Assembly: GCF_963259705.1 (NCBI RefSeq)
Contig: NC_081844.1
Coordinates: 105,426,671 to 105,490,670 of the forward strand
Source: Myotis daubentonii
Taxonomy: Eukaryota > Chordata > Mammalia > Chiroptera > Vespertilionidae
Direction: 5' to 3'
DNA length: 64,000 bases
Shown here in pieces: positions 24,521 to 37,316 of this stretch. The notes beneath the pieces are model-generated. The model was not told the origin of the DNA and did no database searches. It saw only the letters and a program-made list of their open reading frames with translations. The stretch's first letter is position 1; each line of letters opens with the position of its first letter. The translations under genes and the position numbers were made by a program.

Positions 24521-25491
24521 AAAACTTGTATGCATTGCACTGCATATACATTCTGTGTTTCCTCCTAGTTATCTAAAATACATACTCAATTAACTTGCTC
24601 ATTTCTGTCTTCTTACTGAGAGAGGAATATGCTTCCTTGGCCACTGTGTCTACCAGTTGGTCTTTTGCATATGTTGTAACTCATTTTCAACACAGGGTTC
24701 ACTAGGAAGACTAGGCTGGAGGCAGCACTATTGCACTGATTTTGCCGCTCAGAGAAACCAGACATTAGTGTTTGAGGGTGTTAATGGGCCATCGGAATGG
24801 GAACTCTGACTCACTGCATTTGAATAAGTTAAAGTTGTCATTAACTAGGCTAGTGTGAGAGATAAATTGAAAGGTACAAAGGACTGTAGGAACAAGATCT
24901 TTGAGTAAAATTTGAGACTATTATGAAAAAATGAAATAACTGCTTTAACAAAGTAGCAAAAATACAGATGATGTCATTGACATCTCCTCTTTTATTCCCT
25001 GGGCCATTATTCTCTTCATGTCAGGTTGTTCTTCCTAGAGGTACAGAGTTGAGTATCTCTTAGGAGAAAGGTACAGAAGTCATTTTAGATGTAGAAAATT
25101 GGTCATGTTTCAGAGAGGCAACATGGAGACAAAATAGAGTAATATTAATGGGAAACATGTATGAATAAAATAAAGATGCTAGAAGTGGAAATGGGACCTG
25201 GTAAAAGTCAGCACCCACTGTAACTATAATTTGGTGTGCTTTAAGAGGATGGGGGAGCGTGTGTGTGTAAGAATTTGATTAAGTGGTGGAAAGCTCAATA
25301 TGATTTACTTACCCTCTGAATGACTATAGAAATGAGTTCCATTTATTAAAGATGTATGTTTACTTATGAGAAGGTGACTTGGCCTACTTACATCAGCTCC
25401 ACTGGCCTCACATAATGAAAGTGCCACATGGGAAACTAGTGCTAACAGATTCCTTAAGGTAGATGTCAGTATTTTTATAATTGGCTCTTTT

Positions 25492-25731
25492 GGGGGGGTT
25501 TCCCTTGTTTTTGTTGTTGTTAATCCTCACCCGAGGATATTTTTCCATTGATTTTTAGAGAGATTGGGATGGGGAGAGACAGAGAGAGAGAAATATCAAT
25601 GCAAATATCAATTGGTTGCCTCCTGAATGCGCCTGAACAGGGCCGGGTTTTGAGCCTGCAACTGAAGTATGTGCCCTTGACCGGAATCGAACCTGGGACC
25701 CTTCAGTCCACTAAGCTAAACCAGCTAGGGC
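25492..25731 (-). mobile_element. Ves SINE, minus strand, internally deleted head
   Basis: TGACCGGAATCGAACCTGGG, ACCCTTCAGTCCACTAAGCT and AACCAGCTAGGGC are the reversed tRNA-like head, lacking the GCTCTATCCACTGAG-type stretch. The GA-rich body and the CCTCACCCGAGGATA tail variant are at the left. The flanks ATAATTGGCTCTTTT and ATAATTGGTGCTTTT are the target duplication. Confidence 0.9.
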
Positions 25732-26659
25732 ATAATTGGTGCTTTTTTAGGGCTATCCTTTAGTAATTGGTTTCTTGAATTATTCCATGGAAGCAAACTC
25801 ACTGTAATGGGTTTGGAACAGCACTTCATCAGGCCTCTACTCGTGGCCTCCAGAATGAAATCAAAGCCCCAAGAACATTTTAAGTGACAGCCACAAAGAT
25901 CCTGAGCCACATTCTCCTTGTATCTGAAGTTGGGAAGGCCTGCTCTTCCCTTATCGCTGACGCCAGGTGGCAGGTCCCTAAACTCTGTGCTTTTTAGGTT
26001 GTACGCCTGAGGAGTGATGTGTCCAGAGTTCCAGAGAAGGCTTGGAAAGTAGTTAAGGTGAGTTGGGTTGCGGTTACTATGGTGGATCACCAATCTTTAT
26101 GCTTGTCTCACCACAGCCCCAGATTCTCAGTACTAATAGGCACACACTCACAGTGATGTGTGTAGGGTGCACTGTCATGGGTTCCTTTTTAAATGCAACA
26201 TATAACCCTGCAGTGTGCATGTTTTTTAACCAAATGTTCACTGGTCGGCTCTGTTTAGTGTGCTTGCGTAGTGTGAAAGCAACCTACTCTTCTTGATCAT
26301 AACATTTCTGAAGTGGCCAGTTCTAACCAGTATTCATACTGAAAGGAGAAAGTTTCACTTGGCTACGGTGACTAGGATCTGTCATTGAACAGTATCTCTA
26401 GCACATGTACCCCATGTGCCAGATATGTTTCTGATTGACACTTCTGAGAGATAGGGGGGATTGGCATAAACAAAATCTCATTTCCTGACTTCCTCTACCA
26501 TCACCCTCTCACCGTCTTCATCCAGCATCAACTTTTGTGCTCCAAAATCTAATCATGTCATCTTATACATTTGTTATTGCAAAGAATTAGAAATTGATAC
26601 CTGAAATGCCCCTTAATCCTGGTCTCAAAACCTTCTACCAAAATTAGTCAAGGTTTCTT

Positions 26660-27300
26660 CGAATAGCTTGTGCCAGAGCCATGGCTAGCTGCTTCTTGTA
26701 TGGTCTTGGGAAGATAATACATTTACCCGGGCTTTACCGTGGCTTCAGCCACAGAGACTAGTTTAACAGAAGCTTGGCCTCAAACATGGAGTGAGTTGGC
26801 AGCCAGCAGGAGCAGAGCTGTGTCAGGACAAATGTGCTGCACCCCTCATCTTCTCTAGTTGGCTTTCAGCTGGTGGCGCCACGGGAGTCTTTCTATGGGC
26901 TGTGTATCCTGTGACCAATAACTGGTGCCCTCCACCCGGGTCCCTCTTGGCTAGCGAAGGCCTGTCGGGAGACATTAGGCTCATGCTGGTGGAGATCCTT
27001 AGTCAGTGGCTCCCTAAGGAAAGTGAGGCAAACAGCCAGCTTCTGTTGAACAGGTGGTAGTTAGACCTTAGGTCTGGGTGGGGGTGGGAGGGAAAGAATC
27101 TCTCCAACATTCCCAGTACTGCTGCTTTTCACACTCTACCTGTATTCCTCTTTCTAATAAATGATTGCTTAGACACTAATCCAAAAATATCTCTGGCAGC
27201 ATCTGGAGCCCTTCCGTAGTGGTCTGGATGTGGGCCCAAGTTAGGACTGGAAACCCCACTGGGGTGCAAGCAAAAGAGGAAGCATGTTCTTAGGCATGCA
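26660..27300 (+). repeat. Possible LTR-like sequence (unassigned)
   Basis: GC-richer than its surroundings, with an AATAAATGATTGCTTAGACAC segment that resembles an LTR polyadenylation region. No TG...CA ends or target duplication were found. The 89-codon frame at 26791-27060 has no recognised family. Low confidence. Confidence 0.25.
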
Positions 27301-29579
27301 TCAGTGGAGGCCCCTACTGGGAGAGGGGATTATCACAAGGCAGCAGGCAGCCCTGCACCCCAGCCTGCTGAATTCATGCTTTGTGCCACAGGATGTGGAG
27401 CGAAGGAAATGTGAGGCCAAAGGGGTGGCTCCAAGTTTTCTTACACAATAGCCTATTCAAGCAGATTGGGAATGCCTCTTAAGAGATTTGTTAGGTGCAT
27501 GTCCCCTCAGCAAGATGGCCACCACAGATGGTGGGTTCAGATATTCCAGTTGAAATAAATACTTAACATTCATATTTATTTGCTACTTCCATAGCCAACT
27601 TTTCTTGTATCATGTGTCATTCTGAACAAGGCAAACAGATTCCTAAACGTTTACCACTTGATATCCAACATGCTAGTATATTATGGTTTTAAAATTAAAT
27701 TCTGGCAAAAGATTTTTTTACCTATAATTATGGTCCTATATTTTGTGATGCTATTTTAAATGACATGGAAAAATGAGTCAGCCAAAGGTTGATGTGGATC
27801 TCTTCAGTATCACTAAGTTAGTATATTTAATATGCAGCAGTGGTGTTTGTACCATTAATTTTCTTGATGTGTCATAAGTTAATTGTGATGTTCATGTTTT
27901 ATTCTGCTTCAAATGTTAATGAAAGAGCTTAGTATCTTTAGTTCAGATTATTTACATACAAGTGGTTAAATACTCTCTTCCCTCTTACCCCTTCTTCCCT
28001 CCCCTCCCCTTACAGAACTGGGTCTCTTACGAAAAGCACTGCATTGACCTCAAGGGCACTTGAAGCCTAAGACAAAAATATGGAAACTGGTTTCTTACTC
28101 ATAATAAATGAATTTACCCTGAGTTCCCAGATTCTTTTTCTAAGAAATTAATTCTTTCATTATATTGAATCCTCTCTGGTGACAGGTTTTGTTTTGCCAA
28201 ATTGCAACCAGTTAAAAATCTTGATACGTCATTTCAATAGATTGAAATAATACTTTAAAATTCACGATTGTTTTTTTTTTTAATTTCGTGGTATCGATTT
28301 TGTATTGGATGTGAATTTTTCAGAATAAATTGGTTCAGGAAAATATATCATCTGATGGCAGAATACTTTGTTGTTGATTTTCACAGCACTGCTAATTCTG
28401 CATAGAGCCTGCTTACAAAAGCTCTTTGAAATCATTTATAGAAGGCCTAAGGGTATATTAACTTACTGTAATTTTCTGAAGATTCATTATCCAAAATCTT
28501 AATTCATTATAACAACTCTTATGAAAAACTACAGAACCAGTTTTTCTCTTTTATTTTCTTATTTGCACAGAATGAGCGACTCATTGTTCTTTTTAATTTG
28601 TTTCATGTGGTGCTTTTGAGTGCATTTCATAGAGGGCTGTTATTGAATTTCTGTGGCTGTCATTATATATCCATACAACCTTTAAGAGCTAATATTCTGG
28701 GTTTCCCAGTTCTGTAATCTACTTCGAGTTTGAGGATTGACATAATTAGTTTCTTCAAAGTTATAACCAGAATGTGAGAGACAGCACTGCAGATACTCAA
28801 GACCAAGGATTAGGATTGGAAGGAGAAAGTAATTAAAAATTATCCCAGCACATGCTTTTATTCTTTATTAAATTAAATTCACAACTCAAACTCTTATTGC
28901 TATTTGTATGTTTATTCTCTTGTCTGGTTTTCTTATCTCATCTGGCTTCCTTCTTAAAAGCCAGATAGAAGGTTATATAAGCTACTGCATAGGCACAGGC
29001 AGCATTTGTCATTCGGTTAGTTGAAAAGTTAGAGAAGTATTGGGTCATTGAAGTGTCATACACAGATCCAAATGTTCTTTTCTGAAAATTGAAAGAATCT
29101 TCACAGTAAAATAAATAGAAATAAGAAAACAAACATATTAAAACAGTTTTTTAGGAACATGCCTTTTCAAGTCTATACTAATGGTAATTTCTAACAACTT
29201 CCTGTATTTCAAGAGCTAGACTAGAGAGATGGATGGATGGTAAAAATGGGCAATTTTTCTAGCTTCTAAGGCAGTCTTTAGAAGTAGAAAGAATTTGGCT
29301 TTGTATCATGAAATTTTGAAGCTTTCTCCCTTCAACAATTGCCATTTCTCACCTTGATTAGAGTGTGTTGACTGAATATGCATGAAAAGATTTCAAAGCT
29401 TCACATATGTTAAGGTTTTGTTGGTTTTAACCTTTTTTGTGCCATGTCAGAAGCCTCAGGGCAAGCTCCTTCTTATTTTTCTGTTATTTTTTCATGTAAT
29501 GGACCTCATCTTGAAAAGGCATTAGCTGCCAGGTTGAGCAGCTCCTGTGAGGAAGGGCCATGGAATGGAGTAGGAAGGG

Positions 29580-29790
29580 AGCAGCATTTGTTGAGGACTC
29601 AATGCCAGGCTCTGTGTTAGGCCTCATTTAGTTCTCCCTGAAGCCCGTAAAGTAGGTGTTAGTATTATTATTCCTGCTTTACAGATAGGAGGTCAAGAGT
29701 CAGAGATTATAAGTAACACCCAGCTAGTGGTAGACCCAGAATGCCAATCCAGGTATCTTTGGGACCAGAGCCCATGCTTTCTCTTTGGTG
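29580..29790 (+). repeat. MIR SINE
   Basis: 'CAATGCCAGGCTCTGTGTTA', 'TTATTCCTGCTTTACAGATA' and 'ACCCAGCTAGTGGTAGA' follow the MIR consensus in order over most of its length. Confidence 0.8.
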
Positions 29791-32700
29791 CTAACTTTAT
29801 CAAGACAGTGTTGTAAATTCTCTGGCGATATAAAGAGAAATAGACACTCTCTCTACCCTCAGTCAGCACATGCTTGAAATAGTGGAGGAAAATGAAGTTT
29901 CCATATTCACATGGAAAATTAATTCTAAAACAAGATCAAATTCTAGTGTATAATGTAAGTGCCACGAACAGGCAGGCAATCATAGGTGTTCTGAGTGTTC
30001 AGCGGAGGAGAGCTCTTCTTACTGATCTACAGAGAGCCTCTTCCAGAAATACTATTTAAGCATTAAAACCACGTCTTTTTAAATAACAAAAGTGTACCTG
30101 TGGTCACCTCTGGTGAGTGGAATTTGGGGTACATTATTTTTAGAGAAAAGGGTTCTCTAAAACAACCTTATCCTTTTGTTAAAAAATTTTGAATGAAAAA
30201 AAAATTTTTTTTGAATGAAATGGCCAAAATTTACATTTTAACATTACATCCTTTTTAGCCATTTTACATTTAATGAGTGTTATTAGGCATGGGAGGTAAA
30301 AGACAGAGCATCATCTCTGCCCTCAGGGAGGTTGTAGTCTAATGGAGAAATGCAGGCATATTAAAAAGAAGGACTAGGCGGAGCAGGCACAGGCTGAGAG
30401 GCAGAAACCAGGTCGTAACATGTGCCTCTCTGATTGTGTGAAACACGTAAAGAGGTGACTTCATTGTGTCCTTTAGAGACCATGGACAATACCAATGGAT
30501 TAGTCTCTTATTTCTCAGATTCTTGCTTATTTTTCACTGTGATCGGATTATCTTGATTCTGAAATAAAAGATTAGAAAACTGTGAACTAAAGTGAGTTTT
30601 TACCTCTCTTTGCATTCCAATGCCAACTTCTATATCCTTCCTTAAAATGAGGATCATGATGAACTTTCTTCTGGCTATCATAAAAATGGTTTTTGGTGAA
30701 GTGATATTGTGTTGGAATTTTTCTGTGAAAACTTTCATTGGCTTGTGTTTTATAATAAACAGTTGTATAGATCTTTTCTCACTGGACAAATTACTTCCCA
30801 ACCCTACATTGTGTGTGTCTATGACATAATTAAATTCCAAAAGTTTAAAGACATTTTCATATTATCTGTGTGTTCTCTGATGATAAGGTGCCTTGGAAAA
30901 TGTGAGCCAGTCTTTTAAAAGAAATGCAGTAATCATACATTGATTTTAAATGACCCTGTCACACGTGAAAACAAATCAGATTGTTGCTCTTAATGAGCTT
31001 TTCAATTTACTATTCAGTAGATCAGATAAGTGGATTTAAGAGGTAATGATCCTGTTTAGTACTCAAGCTTGACTGTCAGATCCTAGTAGTGGAGAGAAAT
31101 CCCTAGGGACAAAAGCGTTGACACAGTTCTAGATGGGATAATGGGAATCAAAGCTAATGGATGATAAAAGGAATGGTGCAAGTTACAAGGATAATTGTGG
31201 ATTAAAGCAGTGCCATGTGTCAATGTTGACCGTTTTTTCTAGTATCTTATTGGGTCAAATCGGATGCTTGAGGAACTGTTTTGACAGCAGAGCACAACAG
31301 ACGCCTATCTAGCTCTCTCCTTTCTTGACACAACAAAAAGCCATCCATTTAAAATATTTTTTAATATTAAAATGTTTAAAATCACATTTTAGTTATTATA
31401 TTTTATTATTCAGTGGGCATGGATAAAATCAAAATTTGATTAAGCCTGAGTTTTGCCATAAACAAGCATTTATAGAGTCTTAAAAATATAAAATTTGATT
31501 TTACAAAAATACAGTACAGAGCAGGGGGAGGAGGATGGACACCCAAACAACTACAGTGAACAGTAGCGTGACAGGGGACAGCTCACTGCTGGAGGGAGGA
31601 GAGATGACTTCTGATCGGGAATCGGGAAGAGGGGGAAGAAGGCAGATTCAGGCAAAATGAAGCACTTGAACTCATGGAGATCTGAAATTGCCTGAGAAAC
31701 CTGTTACCCAGCTGCATTTATTTCATTGTGGCTCCATGTTAAGGGAAACGGTAGAGGAGAAGTAGTTTGGGGGTGAAGTTGTGAAGGGCCTTGTATGCCA
31801 GTAATCATATCAACACCAATTTTCCCAAGGGACCGAATTTTCTCCTACCTATGAGAAAGGTTCGAGATCATGGTGAGATAGGCAACTTCCCTTTCTACAT
31901 ACCATTCTTCCTTTGAGCCTGCCATGTGCTTAAAGATTTCTGATCATTGGGGATTGGTGGTGACTGACTTCCCTAGGTTCTCTCTTCCTAGCTCCCTCTG
32001 TTCCCAGACATCTTACAAACACAGCGATAGCTTCAGTTGTGTAAGAGATGAAGGCCTGTTCTCATGCGCAGAGTCAGAGATAGTCATTGACGTGCTTTTC
32101 TGTAGGGCTCAGAAGTTAGCAGAAGAGGCAACACCAATTTGGATATCAAATTCCTTTCTTTGTCTCTCCCCCAGCTTCTCCCCCCTACCCTTGTACTCTT
32201 TCCTTCTCCTGCCCTCTCCACCTGCCCCATCTTCCCCCTCTCTTTGCTTTCTCTTTTTCTCTCTCTCTGATTTCCTCTATGGGCCTGAGGAGCATTTTTG
32301 GTCATAGGACTTAGGTTGAAAACCTGGAACACAAGCTTCTGGTTTGAATAGTGCTTAAATCCAAATATACGAGACTGCAATGAACAGCCTTCCTCCCTTG
32401 TATAACCCTGCAGCTCTGGACATCCTGTGATTTCTCTCACCTTCATGACCTATGGCAGCATATCAAGCTGTTGTTTACACATGAAAAACAAGGCGGAGAG
32501 AGTGAAAGCTAGATTGCCATACCTATAGGAAATAGGCTGGTCAGGAGAAAGTGAGAAAACAATCATGGGGATCAAATCGCAGAAGAGAAATCCCATACAG
32601 CTGGTGTCTGGCAGGGATAACCTGGAATCACACCAGAGCATCAGGGAGTGTGGAGGTGTTAACTAACCCACCTCTCAGCTTTGCCAGGGTATTAGGGCAT

Positions 32701-33438
32701 ATCCATTGGCTGCCGGTGGCATTGTCCCAATAGAAGTGGGCTATGTGTTTATCAGCTCAGTGTGGCTTTGGGTTGGGACTGAAATGTTGCACCCCAAACT
32801 CTGCAACCAACGCTCCCTAATTGGAAGCTTAGTGGATTCCCAGGCCCCGATGCACACTGCAGAGACTTCCTGAGCCTGGAATTTCAGTTTCAGTGTGGAA
32901 AGTAAGACCTATCTCTGTGATTTGGGGGAGTTTAATCGAGGGATATTTGAGAATTTCTATAAATTCTTTCGCTTTATTTTTGAAATTATTTTTTATAACA
33001 GCCTAACATAATCCTGAATTATTTGGCGGTTTGCTGAAATCTGGAATGGATAGAAGCTTTGTAAATGTTGGAGCCTTTTACCGAGGCACTCCAGTTTCTA
33101 GCCCTTCACGTGCATACGCCTGTCTTTGAGAAAGGAGGGATACTAGTTCCCTCTTTGGGGAAAAAAGTATGTAGTGTGCTGGGAGTAAAATGAGTATGTG
33201 AGAGGGATGTGTATGTGTTTCAAAATAAGTGAGATGCTTCCCAGAAGAAAAAGTTGGTAAATTTTAAAATTGTAAACATTTTTTTAAATTCTTCATTTGC
33301 TCTCCTACCCTACTTCCTACTTTAGTGTAGATGCAAGCAAATACCTTACTTACAAGTTAAATCTTCCATTTGTTCAATGTGATAGTCTTTTGAAAATATA
33401 TGTTAATGATAAATTTTTTAACAATTGTTTTCATGCAG

Positions 33439-33512
33439 GTATATGCCCGGATGTCAGAAGTGCTAGGAATAACAGATGACAGTCACGTTCTAGAAACATT
33501 CATGACGAAAAT
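33439..33512 (+). CDS. RANBP17: RANBP17 coding exon A (internal)
   Basis: Internal exon of RANBP17, a nuclear transport receptor of the importin-beta/exportin superfamily (paralogue of XPO7) that binds Ran and is built of HEAT-like helical repeats. The acceptor is tttcatgcag and the donor is GTGAGT after AAAAT. The exon has 74 nt: 24 whole codons reading VYARMSEVLG-ITDDSHVLETFMTK plus two bases of the next codon (phase 2). Family knowledge places this at about residue 530 of the human protein (from memory, approximate). The exon before it, expected to end near 'GDQLQRTSK', is not in the window. XPO7 is the main alternative, but the downstream exons fit RANBP17 better. Confidence 0.93.
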
Positions 33513-34521
33513 GTGAGTTCCTGCTTTGGTTTTTTATTTTTCTTTCATTGTTGATGGTTTGAATCTAATAGACCTTTTACTGTGTTTAAATCTCTTCATA
33601 AATATTAATTTTCTTAATCAAAGACTTCAAAAATTGAGTTTTAATTCTTAGGATGGTAGCATAGTTTTTAATTGAAACTTAATTTCTCATATTTAAAGTT
33701 CATCATCCAGATGACATTGTTATTTGTCATGGTCTCCACACAACTGCAGTGTGCAGCATCAAGACATGGTTTTACAAAGTTCACAGACTCTGGCTCTTCA
33801 AGTCAATTGGGTAGCATTTTTTTTTTTTAATTTAAAAGAAAACACCTAATTTCGAAGACCGAGTGAAGAGATTTTTGCAAATTAGAATCATTGAGAGAGG
33901 TTTGATTACCTAAGGACAGGGCTTTCATTGCCTCCGACAGGAAGCTATGGCTGTCAGAGACATTCATGGAAACTGAATTAATTATCCTTACAGTACTAGC
34001 AGAATTCACTAGTTCCTAGTCATAGATAAAACTTTTACACTTGGCCTAAACTGGTGTGCCTCCACTCGGCATCCCACTTTATCTGTGTAACACATAAATA
34101 ATACTATCTTGCTTCCAGAGAATAAAGCTAGATAAACAATCATAAGCATAAGAAGTGAGTTTTGGAGCCACAAGTTGGATGGTTCATTTCTTGGGAGTAA
34201 CTGTGAGCCTCTATTTGACTTCCTTTTAGCTCCTGCTATCCATCCCCACATATGTTTGTTTCAGATACAAACTTAATGTTTTTCCTGTGAAACACTTAGG
34301 CAACTTTTTCATTTATAAAACTAAATGTATAGAATTATGCACCATTTGTACATTGACTGTATATATTTTGAATGTGCTATAAAAAGAATAGAATGGAAAA
34401 TGTTCCATTGGTATTTTGTGATTTAGGTCTTCTAACTTACATGAATGTATGTTTATTTCCATGTTTTCCCTATACAAGCAAATACCTTACTTACAATTTA
34501 AAACTTCTTGTTTATATTTAG
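33513..34521 (+). other. RANBP17: RANBP17 intron A-B (1,009 bp, GT-AG)
   Basis: Ordinary GTGAGT...TTTAG intron of AT-rich single-copy sequence. No interspersed repeat is recognised. It holds the second copy (34475-34496) of a 22-bp direct repeat whose first copy lies upstream of exon A at 33334-33355. Confidence 0.85.
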
Positions 34522-34602
34522 TGTTACAAACCTTAAATACTGGGGAAGATGTGAGCCTGTAATTTCGAGGACTCTTCAGTTCCTAAATGACCTTTCTGTT
34601 GG
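34522..34602 (+). CDS. RANBP17: RANBP17 coding exon B, ends at a U12 donor
   Basis: Second exon, 81 nt, after a 1,009-bp GT-AG intron. The acceptor is tttatatttag. The first base completes the split Ile codon, then [17 protein letters not shown] and LQFLNDLSV follow, and the exon ends with two bases (GG) of a Gly codon. The next bases are ATATCCTTTTT, not GT. No usable GT lies at the expected place, and the protein continues in phase only if the intron starts with AT. The peptide is the TNLKYWG block shared by XPO7 and RANBP17. Confidence 0.94.
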
Positions 34603-34611
34603 ATATCCTTT
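34603..34611 (+). promoter_or_regulatory. RANBP17: U12-type 5' splice site
   Basis: ATATCCTTT directly after the GG that begins the split Gly codon. It matches the minor-spliceosome AT-AC donor consensus ATATCCTT, the part that pairs with U11 and U6atac RNA. Confidence 0.92.
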
Positions 34612-36651
34612 TTACTATATATTTGATCATTTATATGAATAGCCTAACAAGTGCATTCCATTAGCTACGTATTTTTAATAAGGTCAAAATGTTCTAAAAT
34701 ATTACTTTATAAAAATGAATTCTGAAGAATCAATATGTCTTTAGTAGTGTTCAGGTGAAAAGAATATTCTTTTCATTAGTTAAGAGGCACAAAGGAATTG
34801 GAAGAAAATTTTAAGTGTTTTGAACACTTTTGATTATTGGTCCTATCAACTCAACATCTTATTTACTCTAAAATGAGACTTCCCAGTACACATTAAAATG
34901 TTTTTAATTTTCTCTCATTAGCAGATTTTTAAAATCTAAAACCAGAATCATCTTTTCTTATTAGGTTAATTGATAATACTGTCGTGTTTCTACCAATGAG
35001 AGAGAACAGTGTGAAAAATAAATGTTGATTTAGTTAACCACTAAGATTAGCTATTATTTTAATATGAAGATAACTTCCTGAAAATGGGGGCATTGGAGAG
35101 AAATCTTTAATGTAGGTTCACTTCAGGAATATGTTTGTATTAGTTAACTTTAAAATTGTGTTTCTTGGCAAGCCATAAAAGATTTCCAAAGTATTAGACA
35201 CCCACTTTTGTGCTGGAATTTAATATGCAACTTTTTATTGGAAAATAATCGTCCTTGTCTGGCAAAATCCACCATGCAATATTTCTGTTAGTAGGTATAA
35301 TGCAATAAAGTCAGGGAGGGCTATTTATCACTACAAATTTTGAGGATTTCAGGATTCTTTTTATTATTTTAATATATTTCTTTGATATTAAATCAGAAAA
35401 ATGATAAATTACACCTGTCCAGGCTGTTTTTCCTTTTTACTGGAAAGTGATGTACAACCCAATTCCAGTGGTCATTTTGGCTTTTTAAGATATGTATTTT
35501 TTCTTATTAAAAAAAACCTGAACCTGTATTTTTTTTTAAATAATAATGCTGAAATACTCTTTATTTCTAACATATGAAGTGGTTTATAAGTACTTTCTAG
35601 TATTGCAAACTCTGGCCTTTTCACAATGAATTACTCTGAGAGCATATTATCTAGAAAGAAACCAGTTATTTTATAGCACATATCTATTGTTTTGATTTAC
35701 CCTATCTTTTAGGTTGAAATTGAAATCTAATATAAAATTAATTTGATTTGTATTCTTTTTAGTATAATTTGCATAATGCCTAGTTTATTTGTGTCTGCTA
35801 TTAAGATCTTCTCCTGTCTCCTTATATTTTGTATATATTATTTAATCCTACAATTATAACCTTTTGTTTTATAAGCTATTTATTGCATTTGAGCACTTCC
35901 TAAAGTTACTAAAAAATCATATTTTCAGAAAACTTATTAGATAAAAGTTTAAAAGCTATAACATTTTAAACTAACTGGTACGAATGGTTTCAACCGGGGT
36001 ACATTGATTTATATTTTTTAACAATTATTTCAGGTTTGCATATTTAGAAATATATATTAGCTCAATTTGATTTCAGTGCTCAGTTATTTGAATTATAAAT
36101 CATTATGTCCCTTCTAGCTGATCAGTCATGAAATATCTTTGAATTCATTTACATAATGGAATATGTGAGTGGTGTATCTATTTCAGTGCAGTTGCTGGCT
36201 ACTTAATGCGTGTTTTGTTGTTTTCTATCGATTTCTTTATTATAATTTGTTTTTAAGTCCTGATTTTTAAAGCAATACATTATTTTTGTGTTGAAAATAA
36301 GATGTCATGCTTCAGAAATAGAAACAGTATACAGGATAAAAAATCATCACTGATTGATCCCTGTTAATGTAAATATGTTTATATATTCGTATTAAAATAT
36401 TAGTAACGGATGAAAAGCATGTTATGTTACAATAAAATGTTTAAATGTTCCTTATGACTTTATAATGCATATTTTCAGATACCTTTTTTTCTGTTTTTAT
36501 CTTCTTCAGAGTGAATCTTACTCAGTGTTTATGGTCCTCAAAGCCAGTTTCTGAACTTTTGTGTCCTTGTGTCTGACCACTTGTTTAGAATTGAAAACAT
36601 AAAAGATCCTAATTTTTAGGAAGTGCTAAAAAAAAAGCCTATGTTCATTTG

Positions 36652-37316
36652 TGCCGGGGTCCAGCCCCAGCAGGTCCAGGGGTTCTCAAAGGCGTAGACA
36701 GAGTCGGCGAAGAAGGAATGACACGGAGACAGCGTTCAGTTGATCAGCAGCCTAGCCAGGATCTCCAGCCAGGATCTCCAGCCAAGTTCTGGTCTGGATC
36801 TCCAGAGAGGTTCTGCTTCAGATCTCCAGCCAGGTTCAGTCACCAGGTTCTAGTCAGGTTCTCTTGCCATGTTCTATAGTCAGGTTCAGTCCAGGATCTT
36901 TTGCCATGTTCTCTCCAGCGAAGTTCTTCTGTCTCCAGGCTCCGTGTAGGTTCTGTCTTCTGAATTCTGTCTGTTGTTGTCTTGTTGCATCTGTATTTAT
37001 ACCAGTTGATTCCAGTCCTATCAATCTCTATTACAAAGGTTAGGGCGTTTCTTATCTCCATTCCAGGGAGTAAAGATTATGTAGCTTAAGCATGATTGTT
37101 CATAGTTAAAATGATTAATTACCCGCCTGGCACTTAGTTGAGGGGTTTTATTCCCTCCCTAACTTCAGGGGAAAATCCCTACCTGGGGATTCAACCTTTC
37201 TCGGAGAGGTGACCTTGGTTAAAACACAGCGCCAAGAAGGTGAGCAAACATATTAAGAACCGTATGCCATATATGCCAGGTCCCTTGAAACAACAAGGAT
37301 GGACCGGCTCCCGGCA
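36652..37316 (-). mobile_element. Solo LTR, class II (ERVK/betaretrovirus-like)
   Basis: 665 bp with ends TGCCGGGGTCC...CTCCCGGCA (TG...CA, inverted ends) and a perfect 6-bp target duplication CATTTG (36646-36651 and 37317-37322), the size expected of class II elements. On the minus strand it has a TATA box (GGTATAAATACAG), which fixes orientation. The part near its 3' end holds short tandem units (GATCTCCAGCCAGG type). No internal retroviral genes remain, so it arose by LTR-LTR recombination. Open frames on both strands are incidental. Confidence 0.87.

Larger units (their letters stand above)
1..33438 (+). other. RANBP17: Upstream RANBP17 intron sequence, no exon recognised
   Basis: All of the sequence before exon A is taken as one intron or part of one, because no match to the preceding RANBP17 exon was found by reading. 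Unique stretches with nothing recognisable: 1-2300, 2630-4560, 6480-8400, 8600-9990, 11529-12340, 12580-13060, 16100-17590, 17865-18600, 23500-24050, 25750-29580 and 29800-33330. These are AT-rich, and their short open frames lack family similarity. A small exon could have been missed. Confidence 0.6.

Noticed and set aside
31924..32307. 127-codon frame with a Ser/Pro/Leu-rich end
   Set aside because: The end is the translation of a CT-rich simple tract at 32160-32275, with an antisense frame also open. Not a supported gene.
34603..34640. A shifted GT donor for exon B
   Set aside because: No GT near the exon end keeps the frame with exon C and conserves Gly-Tyr. The AT-AC signals fit fully.
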